From an uncultured Christensenellaceae bacterium (GTDB lineage: Bacteria; Bacillota; Clostridia; Christensenellales; Borkfalkiaceae): a DNA stretch of 64,000 bases. The stretch covers positions 118,552 to 182,551 of the forward strand of contig CAJUIR010000003.1 in NCBI GenBank assembly GCA_910586655.1. Direction: 5' to 3'. Position numbers and translations under genes: made by a program. Numbering within the stretch: the stretch's first letter is position 1; each line of letters begins with the position of its first letter. The notes under the pieces are model-generated. The model saw nothing but the letters and a program-made list of their open reading frames with translations. It was not told the origin of the DNA and searched no databases. Of the stretch, positions 7,942-16,686 are shown one piece after another.

Positions 7942-8490
7942 ATGTCGAGAATCGGTAAACAGAGTATCGCAATCCCCGCAGGCGTTACCGTAGAATTTTC
8001 AAATTCCGTGGTAACCGTTAAAGGCGGAAAAGGCACGCTGACCCGCGAAGTGAAAGGCAACATCGACGTTAAAAACGAAGGCGGAGTATTGCACGTCGTC
8101 GCGCTTGACGAATCGCAGGCAACGAACGCGCTTCACGGTTTATACCGCGCTTTGATCGCGGCAATGGTAAAAGGCGTTTCGGAAGGTTTTACAAAGAGCC
8201 TCGAAGTGAAGGGCGTAGGTTGGAAAGCACAGATGCAGGGGACCAAACTTGTCCTCAACGTCGGTTTTTCCCATCCCGTCGAATTCATTCAGCCCGAAGG
8301 CATTAAAATCGAATGTCCTTCCCCCACGGAAATCACCGTATCGGGAATCGATAAAGTTCTCGTCGGTCAGGTTGCGGCGGACCTTCGTGCAATCCGTGTT
8401 CCCGAACCTTATCACGGATATGGTATCCGTTATAAGGGCGAACACATCGAGCACAAGGAAGGCAAGACTTCCGGTAAGGGTAAGAAGTAA
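7942..8490 (+). CDS. rplF: 50S ribosomal protein uL6
   Basis: 182 residues, two repeated uL6 domains. The start MSRIGKQSIAIPAGV and the C-terminal PEPYHGYGIRYKGE motif, close to the sarcin-ricin loop, are diagnostic. AAGGAGGGGG precedes the ATG. Confidence 0.97.
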   Translation: MSRIGKQSIAIPAGVTVEFSNSVVTVKGGKGTLTREVKGNIDVKNEGGVLHVVALDESQATNALHGLYRALIAAMVKGVSEGFTKSLEVKGVGWKAQMQGTKLVLNVGFSHPVEFIQPEGIKIECPSPTEITVSGIDKVLVGQVAADLRAIRVPEPYHGYGIRYKGEHIEHKEGKTSGKGKK

Positions 8491-8503
8491 AGGAGCGTAA
8501 ATT

Positions 8504-8872
8504 ATGATAACGAAACAGGATAAAAATTCGCTCAGACTGCGCCGTCACGCGCGTGTCCGGAAGCACATTTCCGGCACGGCGGAAACTCCGCGTTTGAATG
8601 TATACAGAAGTTTGAATCACATCTACGTTCAGATTATCGACGACGTAAAAGGCGTTACGATTGCTTCCGCTTCTACGATGGAGAAATCCGTAAAAGAACA
8701 AGTTGCAGGCAAGAACAAGACGGAAGCGGCGAAAGTCGTTGGCGTTACGGCGGGCGAACGCGCTAAGAGCAAAGGAGTCGAGACGGTCGTATTTGACCGC
8801 GGCGGCTATCTTTACACGGGACGCGTAAAAGCAGTTGCGGACGGCGCACGCGAAGCCGGACTGAAATTCTGA
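8504..8872 (+). CDS. rplR: 50S ribosomal protein uL18
   Basis: 122 residues. RHARVRKHISGTAETPRLNV and the C-terminal FDRGGYLYTGRVKAVADGAR are the uL18 hallmarks; the protein carries 5S rRNA into the central protuberance with uL5. AAAGGAG precedes ATG 8504. Confidence 0.97.
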   Translation: MITKQDKNSLRLRRHARVRKHISGTAETPRLNVYRSLNHIYVQIIDDVKGVTIASASTMEKSVKEQVAGKNKTEAAKVVGVTAGERAKSKGVETVVFDRGGYLYTGRVKAVADGAREAGLKF

Positions 8873-8885
8873 TAGGAGAGAAGAG

Positions 8886-9404
8886 ATGGCTAGAGAAAAC
8901 AGACCTCAGAGAAGACAGGAAGAGAATGACGGACTGATCAAAAAGTTAATCGGTATCAACCGCGTCAGCAAGACGGTAAAAGGCGGTAAAAACATGCGTT
9001 TTGCCGCACTCGTCGTCGTAGGTGACGGAAACGGGAAAGTCGGTTACGGTCAGGGCAAGTCGAAAGAAGTTCCCGAAGCAATCGAGAAGGCAACGCAAGC
9101 CGCGAAAAAGAACATGATCAACGTTCCTATCGTCGATACGACCATCCCCCACGAAGTGCTCGGAAAATTCGGAAAGGGTGCAGTGCTTATGCTCCCTGCC
9201 GAAGCAGGTACCGGCGTAATTGCGGGCGGTCCCGTCCGTGCGGTTATGGAAGCGGCAGGCGTGAAAAATATCAGAACCAAGTCGCACGGCACGCAGAATG
9301 CAGCCAACTGCATCAAAGCAACGATCGCCGGACTTTCCGAATTGAAAACGGCGGAAGAGATCGCTGTACTTCGCGGAAAATCCGTGGAAGAGATCGTGGG
9401 CTGA
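8886..9404 (+). CDS. rpsE: 30S ribosomal protein uS5
   Basis: 172 residues with the double-stranded RNA binding domain (VSKTVKGGKNMRFAALVVVG) and the GYGQGKSKEVPEAI motif. uS5 lies at the mRNA entry and affects decoding accuracy. ATAGGAGAG precedes the ATG. Confidence 0.97.
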   Translation: MARENRPQRRQEENDGLIKKLIGINRVSKTVKGGKNMRFAALVVVGDGNGKVGYGQGKSKEVPEAIEKATQAAKKNMINVPIVDTTIPHEVLGKFGKGAVLMLPAEAGTGVIAGGPVRAVMEAAGVKNIRTKSHGTQNAANCIKATIAGLSELKTAEEIAVLRGKSVEEIVG

Positions 9405-9414
9405 GGAGGACGAA

Positions 9415-9615
9415 ATGGCAAAGAAAGAAAAACAAGCGGGTAAAGTAAAAGTAACCCTTGTAAAGAGCACGATCGGCGAAATCGAATCGGTAAAGGCGAC
9501 GGTTGCTGCGCTCGGATTGAAAAAAATCCGTTGCGAAAAGACGTTTGAGGACAGCCCTTGCTTGCAAGGTCAACTCAAAAAAGTAGCGCACCTCGTCAAA
9601 GTCGAGAACGTTTAA
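9415..9615 (+). CDS. rpmD: 50S ribosomal protein uL30
   Basis: 66 residues; the conserved KVTLVKSTIG begins after a short lysine-rich N-terminal extension of about nine residues. GAGGAGG precedes ATG 9415. The usual position between rpsE and rplO supports the call. Confidence 0.95.
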   Translation: MAKKEKQAGKVKVTLVKSTIGEIESVKATVAALGLKKIRCEKTFEDSPCLQGQLKKVAHLVKVENV

Positions 9616-9625
9616 GGAGTAAGAC

Positions 9626-10075
9626 ATGAGAGTAGATACGTTATCTCCCGCAGAGGGAGCAAGAACTCAGGCAAAACGTCTTGGACGCGGCATTGGTTCG
9701 GGCTTAGGAAAAACGAGCGGGAAAGGACATAAAGGTCAGTGGGCGCGTTCGGGCGGCGGGGTAAGACCCGGTTTCGAGGGCGGTCAGATGCCTCTTGCGC
9801 GCAGAATTCCCAAGCGCGGTTTCCATAACAAATTCGGAAAAGATTACGTGATCGTCAATCTTTCCAATCTCGCAAACCTTCCCCAAGGAACCGTAGTAGA
9901 TTACGGCTTCGTTCTTTCGAACGGACTTGCGAAAGAAGTAAAAAACAATGCAGGGCTCAAAGTGCTCGGCAACGGCGAATTAAAAGTTGCGATCACCGTA
10001 AAAGCGGCGAAATATTCTGCTTCCGCGAAGGAAGCGATCGAAAAAGCCGGCGGTACGGCGGAAGTCATCGAATAA
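9626..10075 (+). CDS. rplO: 50S ribosomal protein uL15
   Basis: 149 residues with the glycine- and arginine-rich N-terminal tail KRLGRGIGSGLGKTSGKGHK and the RPGFEGGQMPLARRIPKRGF motif. It is a late-assembly 50S protein. A small CCTGC/GCAGG hairpin (10089-10101) lies between it and the secY ribosome binding site. Confidence 0.97.
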   Translation: MRVDTLSPAEGARTQAKRLGRGIGSGLGKTSGKGHKGQWARSGGGVRPGFEGGQMPLARRIPKRGFHNKFGKDYVIVNLSNLANLPQGTVVDYGFVLSNGLAKEVKNNAGLKVLGNGELKVAITVKAAKYSASAKEAIEKAGGTAEVIE

Positions 10076-10114
10076 TCGCTGTGTAGCCCCTGCTGTGCAG
10101 GAAAGGAGTCATCT

Positions 10115-11425
10115 ATGATAGAAACGCTGAAAAACGCCTTTCGCAATAAAGACATCAGAAAGAAGATTCTCTTAACGCTTCTGTTTCTCTTTGTGTTCCG
10201 TCTCGGTTGTTATATTCCCATTCCGGGACTCACGAGAAGCGCATTTGCGGAAGCGGTTACGGGAAACGACTTTTTCGCGCTGATGAGCGGCATTACGGGT
10301 AATGCGCTTGCAAACGGAACGCTCTTCGCGCTCGGTATCGGACCGTACATCAACGCGTCCATTATCATTCAACTTCTTACAGTGGGCATTCCTCCCTTGG
10401 AACGCCTTTCGAAACAGGGTGAAGAAGGCAGAAAAAAGATCACTAACATCACGCGTATCGTGACCATCGTACTTGCGATCATTCAGTCCGTCGGGATCAT
10501 CGTTTTGTTCGGTAACAGTAAAGACGCCATCAGAACGGATCTTTTCTTTGATTCCCTTGCATTTGCCGGAATCTATATGACGATCGTCTACACGGCGGGT
10601 TCCTGCCTTGTAATGTGGATCGGCGAACGGATTACCGAATACGGAATCGGAAACGGTATTTCGATGATTATCTTTATCGGAATTCTTTCCACCGCGGGTA
10701 CGACCATCATCGAAAAATTCAAAGGGATCTCCGGCGACGTCGGCGGAACGCTTTTGGAACTCGGTCTGTTTGTCCTTATCACCGTCATTTTATTCTTCTG
10801 CATTGTATTCGTCGACTTGGCGGAACGAAAGATTCCCGTCCAGTATGCGAAACAGGTGCGCGGAACGAAAATGTATGGCGGTCAGTCTTCCGTGATCCCC
10901 ATGAAAATAACGGGAAGCGGCGTTATGCCTTTGATTTTCGCTTTTGCGATCATCTCGTTCCCTTCCATGATCATCGGTTTGTTCTGGCCCGAAAGTACGG
11001 CGGCTGCGGGAATTCAAATCTGGTTCTCGGGATCTTCCCCCGAATGGTACGGACAGGTCATCTATACGCTTGCGCTCTGTTTGCTGATATTCGCATTCTC
11101 GTTCTTCTATGCACAGATCCAGTTCAATCCGGAAGATGTCAGTAAGAGCATTCAGCAAAACGGCGGTTTCATTCAGGGCATCCGTCCCGGTAAACCGACT
11201 GCGCAGTATTTACGTAAGATCAATAAACGGATCACGTTGTTCGGAGCGATTTTCTTAACGCTTGTCGCGTTTATTCCGTCGATGGCGTTCAGTTGGGCAA
11301 GTTACGACCTCGTCGGCGTGTTCTCCACAACGGGTATCCTCATCGTCGTTTCGGTTGCGCTTGAATTCGATAAACAGTTGCAATCGCAGATCATGATGAA
11401 GAATTATAAGGGTTTCCTTAAATAA
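10115..11425 (+). CDS. secY: Protein translocase subunit SecY
   Basis: 436 residues, ten hydrophobic segments expected for the channel of the Sec translocon. The family motifs RLGCYIPIPG near the N-terminus, TAGSCLVMWIGERITEYGIGNG in the middle and QNGGFIQGIRPGKPTAQYL toward the end are visible. SecY works with SecE, SecG and SecA to move proteins across or into the membrane. GAAAGGAG precedes ATG 10115. It follows rplO in the spc operon and is followed by adk. Confidence 0.98.
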   Translation: MIETLKNAFRNKDIRKKILLTLLFLFVFRLGCYIPIPGLTRSAFAEAVTGNDFFALMSGITGNALANGTLFALGIGPYINASIIIQLLTVGIPPLERLSKQGEEGRKKITNITRIVTIVLAIIQSVGIIVLFGNSKDAIRTDLFFDSLAFAGIYMTIVYTAGSCLVMWIGERITEYGIGNGISMIIFIGILSTAGTTIIEKFKGISGDVGGTLLELGLFVLITVILFFCIVFVDLAERKIPVQYAKQVRGTKMYGGQSSVIPMKITGSGVMPLIFAFAIISFPSMIIGLFWPESTAAAGIQIWFSGSSPEWYGQVIYTLALCLLIFAFSFFYAQIQFNPEDVSKSIQQNGGFIQGIRPGKPTAQYLRKINKRITLFGAIFLTLVAFIPSMAFSWASYDLVGVFSTTGILIVVSVALEFDKQLQSQIMMKNYKGFLK

Positions 11426-11439
11426 TAACGGGAGTAACT

Positions 11440-12075
11440 ATGAATCTGATTTTACTCGGCGCACCCGGCGCAGGCAAAGGGACGCAGGCAACTAAAATTT
11501 CCGAACGTTACGGACTGGTTCATATTTCCACGGGCGATATCTTCCGTGCAAATATCAAAAACGGAACCAAAATCGGGCTTCTTGCCAAATCGTATATTGA
11601 CAAAGGCGAACTCGTGCCCGACGAAGTCACCTGTGAAATCGTGCGGGACCGTCTCACTTGGGACGACTGCAAAAACGGTTACCTCCTTGACGGTTTCCCC
11701 CGCAATCTCTTTCAGGCGGAAGAACTGGGCAAATTCGCGCACATCGACGGCGTTGTAAACATCAATATCGATTTCAAACTTTTGATGGACCGTCTCTGCG
11801 GAAGAAGAGTTTGCAAAGAATGCGGAGAGAGTTATCACGTTTCCATGCTCGGCGGCGCGACGACCTGTGCGCGTTGCGGCGGAGAACTGTATCAACGCAA
11901 AGACGATAATCCCGAAACGGTCGAAAGCCGTTTGAATGTTTACAACGAACAGACAGCGCCTTTGATCGACTACTATACGAAGAAAGGCATCATCTTAAAC
12001 TTTACCGGTTCCGAAGCGCCTGCGGAAGTTCTGTTTGAAGAGATCAAGACGGTGCTTGACGCTAAATTGAAATAA
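11440..12075 (+). CDS. adk: Adenylate kinase, zinc-lid type
   Basis: 211 residues. The P-loop GAPGAGKGT is at residues 7-15 and the LID domain carries four cysteines, C125, C128, C143 and C146, that bind structural zinc as in other Gram-positive enzymes. The protein interconverts ATP, AMP and ADP. Its position between secY and map is the classic spc-operon arrangement. CGGGAG precedes the ATG. Confidence 0.97.
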   Translation: MNLILLGAPGAGKGTQATKISERYGLVHISTGDIFRANIKNGTKIGLLAKSYIDKGELVPDEVTCEIVRDRLTWDDCKNGYLLDGFPRNLFQAEELGKFAHIDGVVNINIDFKLLMDRLCGRRVCKECGESYHVSMLGGATTCARCGGELYQRKDDNPETVESRLNVYNEQTAPLIDYYTKKGIILNFTGSEAPAEVLFEEIKTVLDAKLK

Positions 12076-12076
12076 T

Positions 12077-12820
12077 ATGTTTCGCGGAAAGACGGAGGAA
12101 GAAATCGACCTCATGCGCGAACCCAACCGGATCGTACGCGACTGCCTGAACTATGTCGGCGAACAGATCCATGCGGGAATGACGACCAAAGATGTCGATT
12201 CGCTTGTTTACGATTTTATCAGAACGAGCGGCGCGGAACCCAGTTGTCTCGGTTACTGCGGCTATCCGGCGTCGGCGTGCGTTTCCGTCAATGAAACGGT
12301 AGTGCACGGTATACCGGACGGCAGAGTGCTTGAAGATGGCGATATCGTCAGCGTGGATCTTTGCGCTTACAAAAACGGATTTCACGGAGACGGCGCGCGT
12401 ACGTTCTGTATCGGCGACGTTTCCGAGGAGAAGAGAAAACTCGTCCGCGTAACGGAAGAATGTTTCTGGAAAGGGATCGAGGGGTTGAAAGCGGGAACGC
12501 CGCTTTACGACATCGGTTATCGGGTTCAGCAGCATGCGGAATCAAACGGATTCTCGGTCATCCGCGCCTATACGGGTCACGGGATCGGTCGGGAAATGCA
12601 CGAAGATCCGCCCGTTCCGAATTACGGAAGAAAGGGTACGGGTCCGAGACTTGCCAAAAACACCGTCATCTGCGTTGAACCGATGATTGCCGCAGGCGGC
12701 TTTAAAGTAAAAGTTTTACGCGACGGATGGACGGCGGTAACGCTTGATAAAAAGAGCGCGGCGCATTACGAAAACACCCTGGTTGTCCGCGAGGACGGCG
12801 TAGAGATACTTACCCTGTAA
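12077..12820 (+). CDS. map: Methionine aminopeptidase, type I
   Basis: 247 residues, type Ia. Metal-binding residues appear in VSVDLCAYKNGFHGDGAR (two Asp), GHGIGREMHE (His) and CVEPMI (Glu). The enzyme removes the initiator methionine after deformylation by Def, which is encoded at 56399. The start codon lies one base after the adk stop with no good ribosome binding site of its own, so translation is probably coupled to adk. Confidence 0.97.
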   Translation: MFRGKTEEEIDLMREPNRIVRDCLNYVGEQIHAGMTTKDVDSLVYDFIRTSGAEPSCLGYCGYPASACVSVNETVVHGIPDGRVLEDGDIVSVDLCAYKNGFHGDGARTFCIGDVSEEKRKLVRVTEECFWKGIEGLKAGTPLYDIGYRVQQHAESNGFSVIRAYTGHGIGREMHEDPPVPNYGRKGTGPRLAKNTVICVEPMIAAGGFKVKVLRDGWTAVTLDKKSAAHYENTLVVREDGVEILTL

Positions 12821-12841
12821 GGGATTATATCGGGAGGAGAT

Positions 12842-13063
12842 ATGTCTAAAAACGACGTTATCGAAGCAGAAGGTAAAGTGATCGAAGCCCTTCCCAATGC
12901 AACGTTTAAAGTACGGCTTTCCAACGGACACGAAATCATCGCATATATTTCGGGTAAGTTGAGAATGAATTATATCCGCATCATCGAGGGCGATACGGTA
13001 AAACTCGAAATGAGTCCCTACGATCTGACGAAGGGTCGGATCACTTGGCGGAGCAAGTCTTAA
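12842..13063 (+). CDS. infA: Translation initiation factor IF-1
   Basis: 73 residues, an OB-fold protein beginning MSKNDVIEAEGKVIEALPNA and containing KLRMNYIRIIEGD and KGRITWR. It occupies the A site during initiation. GGGAGGAG precedes the ATG. Confidence 0.98.
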   Translation: MSKNDVIEAEGKVIEALPNATFKVRLSNGHEIIAYISGKLRMNYIRIIEGDTVKLEMSPYDLTKGRITWRSKS

Positions 13064-13069
13064 CATCGA

Positions 13070-13180
13070 AGATCGGTGTCTGTAATTAGTTACAATCACC
13101 GAGAAAGTATTTCAAAGAAAAAAGTTACACGTTTACGGAAATTTTCGGCAACAAAGATTTCGTAAAAAAAGGAGTTTATT
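13070..13180 (+). promoter_or_regulatory. Structured infA-rpmJ intergenic leader
   Basis: Two hairpins lie between infA and rpmJ. CGGTG and CACCG enclose a second stem TGTAA/TTACA (about 13074-13101). TTTACG-AAAT pairs with ATTT-CGTAAA around 13133-13166, just before the AAAAAGGAG of rpmJ. A role in setting bL36 level is inference. Confidence 0.35.
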
Positions 13181-13297
13181 ATGAAAGTACGTCCTTCCGT
13201 AAAGCCTATGTGCGATAAGTGCAAGGTCATTAAAAGAAACGGGAAAGTTATGGTAATTTGTTCCAAAGACAAGAGCCATAAGCAAAGACAGGGTTAA
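13181..13297 (+). CDS. rpmJ: 50S ribosomal protein bL36, zinc-binding type
   Basis: A 38-residue protein, MKVRPSVKPMCDKCKVIK at the start. C11, C14, C27 and H33 are the zinc ligands of the C+ type. AAAAAAAGGAG precedes ATG 13181. It closes the first transcription unit; directly after its stop lies a perfect promoter for the alpha operon genes. Confidence 0.97.
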   Translation: MKVRPSVKPMCDKCKVIKRNGKVMVICSKDKSHKQRQG

Positions 13298-13304
13298 AAA
13301 ATCG

Positions 13305-13333
13305 TTGACAAACCGCAAATATCGTGATATAAT
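13305..13333 (+). promoter_or_regulatory. Consensus promoter of the rpsM-rplQ (alpha) operon
   Basis: TTGACA at 13305-13310, 17 bases, TATAAT at 13328-13333: both hexamers are perfect. Transcription would start near 13340, leaving a leader of about 210 bases before rpsM. Confidence 0.85.
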
Positions 13334-13339
13334 TATCTT

Positions 13340-13549
13340 TGCCGTTTTAAAAAAAGCGGTAAAATAGCACAAAAAGGCTGAATTTCCGTACAAATCGTGC
13401 GGAAAGTCGGCTTAATTTGCGCGTTTTAGGACATTTTGTTTGGAAAATTACACGTTTTTCGTAAGGGAATATTTTCCACTGTTCCCGCGGATTACGGAAT
13501 CATATAAAGAAAAATAAAAATTACCGAATGACACGGAGGTTAAAGGTTC
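13340..13549 (+). promoter_or_regulatory. Structured leader before rpsM
   Basis: A hairpin at 13376-13412 pairs GGCTGA with TCGGCT and TTTCCG with CGGAAA, broken by one mismatch, around an 11-base loop. A smaller stem (GCCGTTTT with AAAGCGGT) is at 13341-13360. uS4, encoded three genes later, represses alpha operons in other bacteria through such leaders; this is a possible target but not shown. Confidence 0.45.
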
Positions 13550-13918
13550 ATGGCACGTATTGCCGGTGTAGATTTACCGAGAGAAAAACGGGTTGAGATC
13601 GGTCTCACCTATATCTACGGAATCGGTCTTACTACGTCGAAAAAAATTCTTGCCGCAACGGGGATCAATCCCGACACGCGCGTTAAGGATCTGGACGAGA
13701 ACGACGTTTCCAAATTGAGAGAATATATCGACCATCACTATACAGTGGAGGGCGAACTTCGCGGGGCGGTCAGCCTCAATATCAAGCGCTTGATGGAAAT
13801 CGGGTGCTATCGCGGCGTACGCCACAGAAAGGGTCTTCCCGTTCGCGGACAGAGCACGAAGCGCAACGCAAGAACGAGAAAAGGGCCCCGCCGTACGGTG
13901 GCGAACAAGAAGAAGTAA
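13550..13918 (+). CDS. rpsM: 30S ribosomal protein uS13
   Basis: 122 residues with the start MARIAGVDLPREKRVEIGL, the helix-two-turn-helix GIGLTTSKKILAATGI and the basic tail RKGLPVRGQSTKRNARTRKG. ACGGAGG precedes the ATG. First gene of the second ribosomal transcription unit. Confidence 0.98.
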   Translation: MARIAGVDLPREKRVEIGLTYIYGIGLTTSKKILAATGINPDTRVKDLDENDVSKLREYIDHHYTVEGELRGAVSLNIKRLMEIGCYRGVRHRKGLPVRGQSTKRNARTRKGPRRTVANKKK

Positions 13919-13930
13919 GGAGAGCGGAAC

Positions 13931-14329
13931 ATGGCAGAAAAGAAAAAAACATCTACCTCGCGTAAGCGCAGGGAACTGAAAAAAGTAGATAGAGGACAAG
14001 TTCACATTCAGTCCACTTTCAATAATACTCTTGTTACGATCACCGACATGGGCGGGAATGCGATTTCATGGTCGAGCGCAGGTTCTCTCGGATTCAAGGG
14101 TTCGAGAAAGGGTACGCCGTTCGCGGCGCAGATGGCTGCGGAAACGGCTGCCAAGGCTGCAAAAGAACACGGACTTCGTTTTGTAGAAGTATACGTGAAG
14201 GGTCCCGGCGCAGGCAGAGAGTCCGCGATCCGCGCTCTTGCAAATTGCGATTTGGAGGTTACGCTCATTTCCGACGTTTCCCCCGTTCCTCACAACGGAT
14301 GCCGTCCGCCGAAACGCAGAAGAGTATAA
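13931..14329 (+). CDS. rpsK: 30S ribosomal protein uS11
   Basis: 132 residues with VHIQSTFNNTLVTITDMGGN and the C-terminal DVSPVPHNGCRPPKRRRV. uS11 forms the platform near the anticodon of the E-site tRNA. AAGGAGAG precedes the start. Confidence 0.98.
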   Translation: MAEKKKTSTSRKRRELKKVDRGQVHIQSTFNNTLVTITDMGGNAISWSSAGSLGFKGSRKGTPFAAQMAAETAAKAAKEHGLRFVEVYVKGPGAGRESAIRALANCDLEVTLISDVSPVPHNGCRPPKRRRV

Positions 14330-14345
14330 TTAGGAGAAGAAGAAC

Positions 14346-14969
14346 ATGGCAGTATATAGAGACGCAAAATGTAAACTTTGCAGAAGAGAGGGCGCAAAAC
14401 TCTTTTTGAAAGGCGAAAAGTGCTATATGGAAAAATGCCCTTTCAATAAGCGTCCGCTTCCTCCCGGACAGCACGGCGCAGGCAGAAAGAAGGTATCCGA
14501 ATACGGTCTGCAACTTCGTGAGAAACAGAAGACAAAGCGTATTTACGGCGTACAGGAAGGTCAATTCCGCAAATATTACGAAATGGCGGACAGAATGAGA
14601 GGCATTACGGGCGAGAACATGTTGTCGCTTTTGGAACGCCGTCTCGATAACGTCATTTTCCGTATGGGGGTAGGCGCTTCACGTACTCAGGCAAGACAAC
14701 TTGTCAATCACGCGCATTTTACGGTAAACGGCAGAACGGTCAACGTTCCCTCCTATATCGTGAAAGCGGGCGACGTAATTGCGGTAAAAGAAAACAGAAA
14801 AAACAACAAGTTCTTTGAGCAGATCAAAACCATGAAAGTTGCGAATATGCCCAAATGGCTTGAATTCGATCCCGAAAAACTGGAAGGCAAAGTATTGGCG
14901 CTTCCGACCCGTGAGGATGTTGACAGTCAGATCGCAGAACACATGATTGTCGAATTGTACTCCAAGTAA
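14346..14969 (+). CDS. rpsD: 30S ribosomal protein uS4, zinc-binding type
   Basis: 207 residues. C9, C12, C26 and C31 near the N-terminus form the zinc-finger typical of the C+ form of uS4. The S4 RNA-binding domain (LDNVIFRMGVGASRTQARQL) is in the middle. uS4 nucleates 30S assembly and is the usual autoregulator of this operon. AGGAGAAG precedes the ATG. Confidence 0.98.
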   Translation: MAVYRDAKCKLCRREGAKLFLKGEKCYMEKCPFNKRPLPPGQHGAGRKKVSEYGLQLREKQKTKRIYGVQEGQFRKYYEMADRMRGITGENMLSLLERRLDNVIFRMGVGASRTQARQLVNHAHFTVNGRTVNVPSYIVKAGDVIAVKENRKNNKFFEQIKTMKVANMPKWLEFDPEKLEGKVLALPTREDVDSQIAEHMIVELYSK

Positions 14970-14992
14970 TTTGAATCTTAAGGAGGTATTTT

Positions 14993-15946
14993 ATGATCGA
15001 AATGGATATGCCCAGAATCGAGGTATCGGAAAACGAAGCCAAAGATTATGCAAAAATCGTGGTGGAACCGCTCGAAAAGGGATTCGGTCTTACAATCGGC
15101 AACTGTCTGAGAAGAATACTGCTTTCTGCGCTCCCCGGTGCGGCGGTACAGGGCATTAAATTTACGGACGGCAGCGTAAAACACGAGTTTTCCGCAATTC
15201 CCGGCGTAAAGGAAGACGTAACCGAAATTATTCTGAACCTCAAACTTCTCGCGATCAAAACGAAAGTTACGGATAAGGATTATACGAAAACTCTGCATCT
15301 TGTAAAGGAAGGTCCCGCAGTAATTACCGCGGCGGATATTTCGCAGGATGCCGAAGTAGAAATTATCAATTCCGACCAGTACATTTGCACGGTCGACGCG
15401 GGCAGCAGGATCGATGCCGAAATCACGATCGGACGCGGCAGAGGATACAAAGCCGCCAAAGACAATAAACAGCCTGTTATCGATTACATTCCCATCGATT
15501 CGATTTATACGCCCGTTCAGAAAGTAAATTACAACGTAGAGCCTGCGCGCGTCGGTCAGAACATCGATTACGACAGACTCACCATCGAAGTATGGACGGA
15601 CGGAACGTTTTCGGGCAAAGAAATCGTATCTCTTGCCGCGAAGATCATGCAGGATCACATCAGTTTGTTCGTAAATCTTTCGGATACCATTAAAGATATG
15701 GATATTCTCGTAAAGACGGACGACGATAAACAACAACAAATTCTCTCTATGAAGATTGAGGATATGGACTTCTCCGTCCGTTCCTACAACTGTTTGAAGA
15801 GAGCCAACATTCACACGGTGGAAGATTTGTGCCGCAAGACGGAAGACGAAATGCTGAAAGTGAGAAACCTCGGCAAAAAATCTTTGGACGAAGTTTTGCA
15901 GAAACTCGAAGCATACGGTCTTACACTCGAAAAAAAGGAGGATTAA
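14993..15946 (+). CDS. rpoA: DNA-directed RNA polymerase subunit alpha
   Basis: 317 residues. The N-terminal domain for dimerisation and beta/beta' binding contains GFGLTIGNCLRRILLSALPG; the C-terminal domain that binds UP elements and activators contains SVRSYNCLKRANIHTVEDL and RNLGKKSLDEV. AAGGAGG precedes the ATG. The omega subunit is encoded at 53901. Confidence 0.98.
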   Translation: MIEMDMPRIEVSENEAKDYAKIVVEPLEKGFGLTIGNCLRRILLSALPGAAVQGIKFTDGSVKHEFSAIPGVKEDVTEIILNLKLLAIKTKVTDKDYTKTLHLVKEGPAVITAADISQDAEVEIINSDQYICTVDAGSRIDAEITIGRGRGYKAAKDNKQPVIDYIPIDSIYTPVQKVNYNVEPARVGQNIDYDRLTIEVWTDGTFSGKEIVSLAAKIMQDHISLFVNLSDTIKDMDILVKTDDDKQQQILSMKIEDMDFSVRSYNCLKRANIHTVEDLCRKTEDEMLKVRNLGKKSLDEVLQKLEAYGLTLEKKED

Positions 15947-15949
15947 AAG

Positions 15950-16453
15950 ATGCCGGGTAAATTGGGCAGAACCACAAAACAGAGAACGGCGATTCTTCGG
16001 AATCAGGCTTCCCAACTTCTTTGGTACGGCAGAATCGAAACAACGGCTGCTCGCGCAAAAGAATTAAGATCTTACGTTGAAAAACTGATCACGAAAGCGG
16101 TGAATACTTACGACGACGTAGTGGAAACAGAAGTGATCGTAAAAGACAAAAAGGGTAAAGACGTAAAGACGACCGTTTATAAGGACGGGGTTAAGAAACT
16201 TGCCGCACGTCGTGCAATCATGGCAAAAACTTACGACTTGCAGGAAATCAAAGCCTTCGACGAAAAGAAAAGTGAATATAAGGCGCGTACGTCCATTCAG
16301 CATCCCCTTGTGGAGAAACTGTTTAACGAAATCGCACCTAAATATGCACAGCGCAAGGAAGAGTTGGGTCAGGGCGGCGGATATACGAGAATTTATCTTC
16401 TCGGTCAGCGTCGCGGCGATGCAGCGGAAACTGCGATCATCGAATTGGTTTAA
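15950..16453 (+). CDS. rplQ: 50S ribosomal protein bL17 with internal insertion
   Basis: 167 residues, longer than the usual 115-130. The conserved LGRTTKQRTAILRNQASQLL start and the C-terminal YTRIYLLGQRRGDAAETAII are intact; the extra 40 or so residues lie between, around DKKGKDVKTTVYKDG and DEKKSEYKARTS. It abuts the exit tunnel. AAGGAGG overlaps the end of rpoA. A strong terminator follows. Confidence 0.96.
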   Translation: MPGKLGRTTKQRTAILRNQASQLLWYGRIETTAARAKELRSYVEKLITKAVNTYDDVVETEVIVKDKKGKDVKTTVYKDGVKKLAARRAIMAKTYDLQEIKAFDEKKSEYKARTSIQHPLVEKLFNEIAPKYAQRKEELGQGGGYTRIYLLGQRRGDAAETAIIELV

Positions 16454-16465
16454 TTCAATCAAATA

Positions 16466-16492
16466 AAAACACGGCTCATGCCGTGTTTTTTT
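16466..16492 (+). terminator. Intrinsic terminator of the alpha operon
   Basis: ACACGGC (16469-16475), loop TCAT, GCCGTGT (16480-16486), then seven T. An upstream A-run makes it potentially bidirectional, but no opposing gene is adjacent. Confidence 0.9.
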
Positions 16493-16631
16493 GTGCAAAA
16501 AAACAGAAATCAACACATGAGATCACATGTGATTGCATCAAAGTTATTTCGGTGAAAATAAAAGGCTTTTGTGCGGAATTGTCGTGTGCGTTTGAAAAAA
16601 TTGGATCGTGTCATCAAAACGGCAAAGAGGG

Positions 16632-16660
16632 TTGACAATTTTTGGGAATCGGGCTACAAT
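16632..16660 (+). promoter_or_regulatory. Promoter of the mrp-adh pair
   Basis: TTGACA 16632-16637, 17 bases, TACAAT 16655-16660; start point near 16667, 20 bases before the mrp ATG. The preceding 16493-16631 holds no visible gene. Confidence 0.8.
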
Positions 16661-16686
16661 ATAAGAAAAAATTTGCGGAGTATGAT

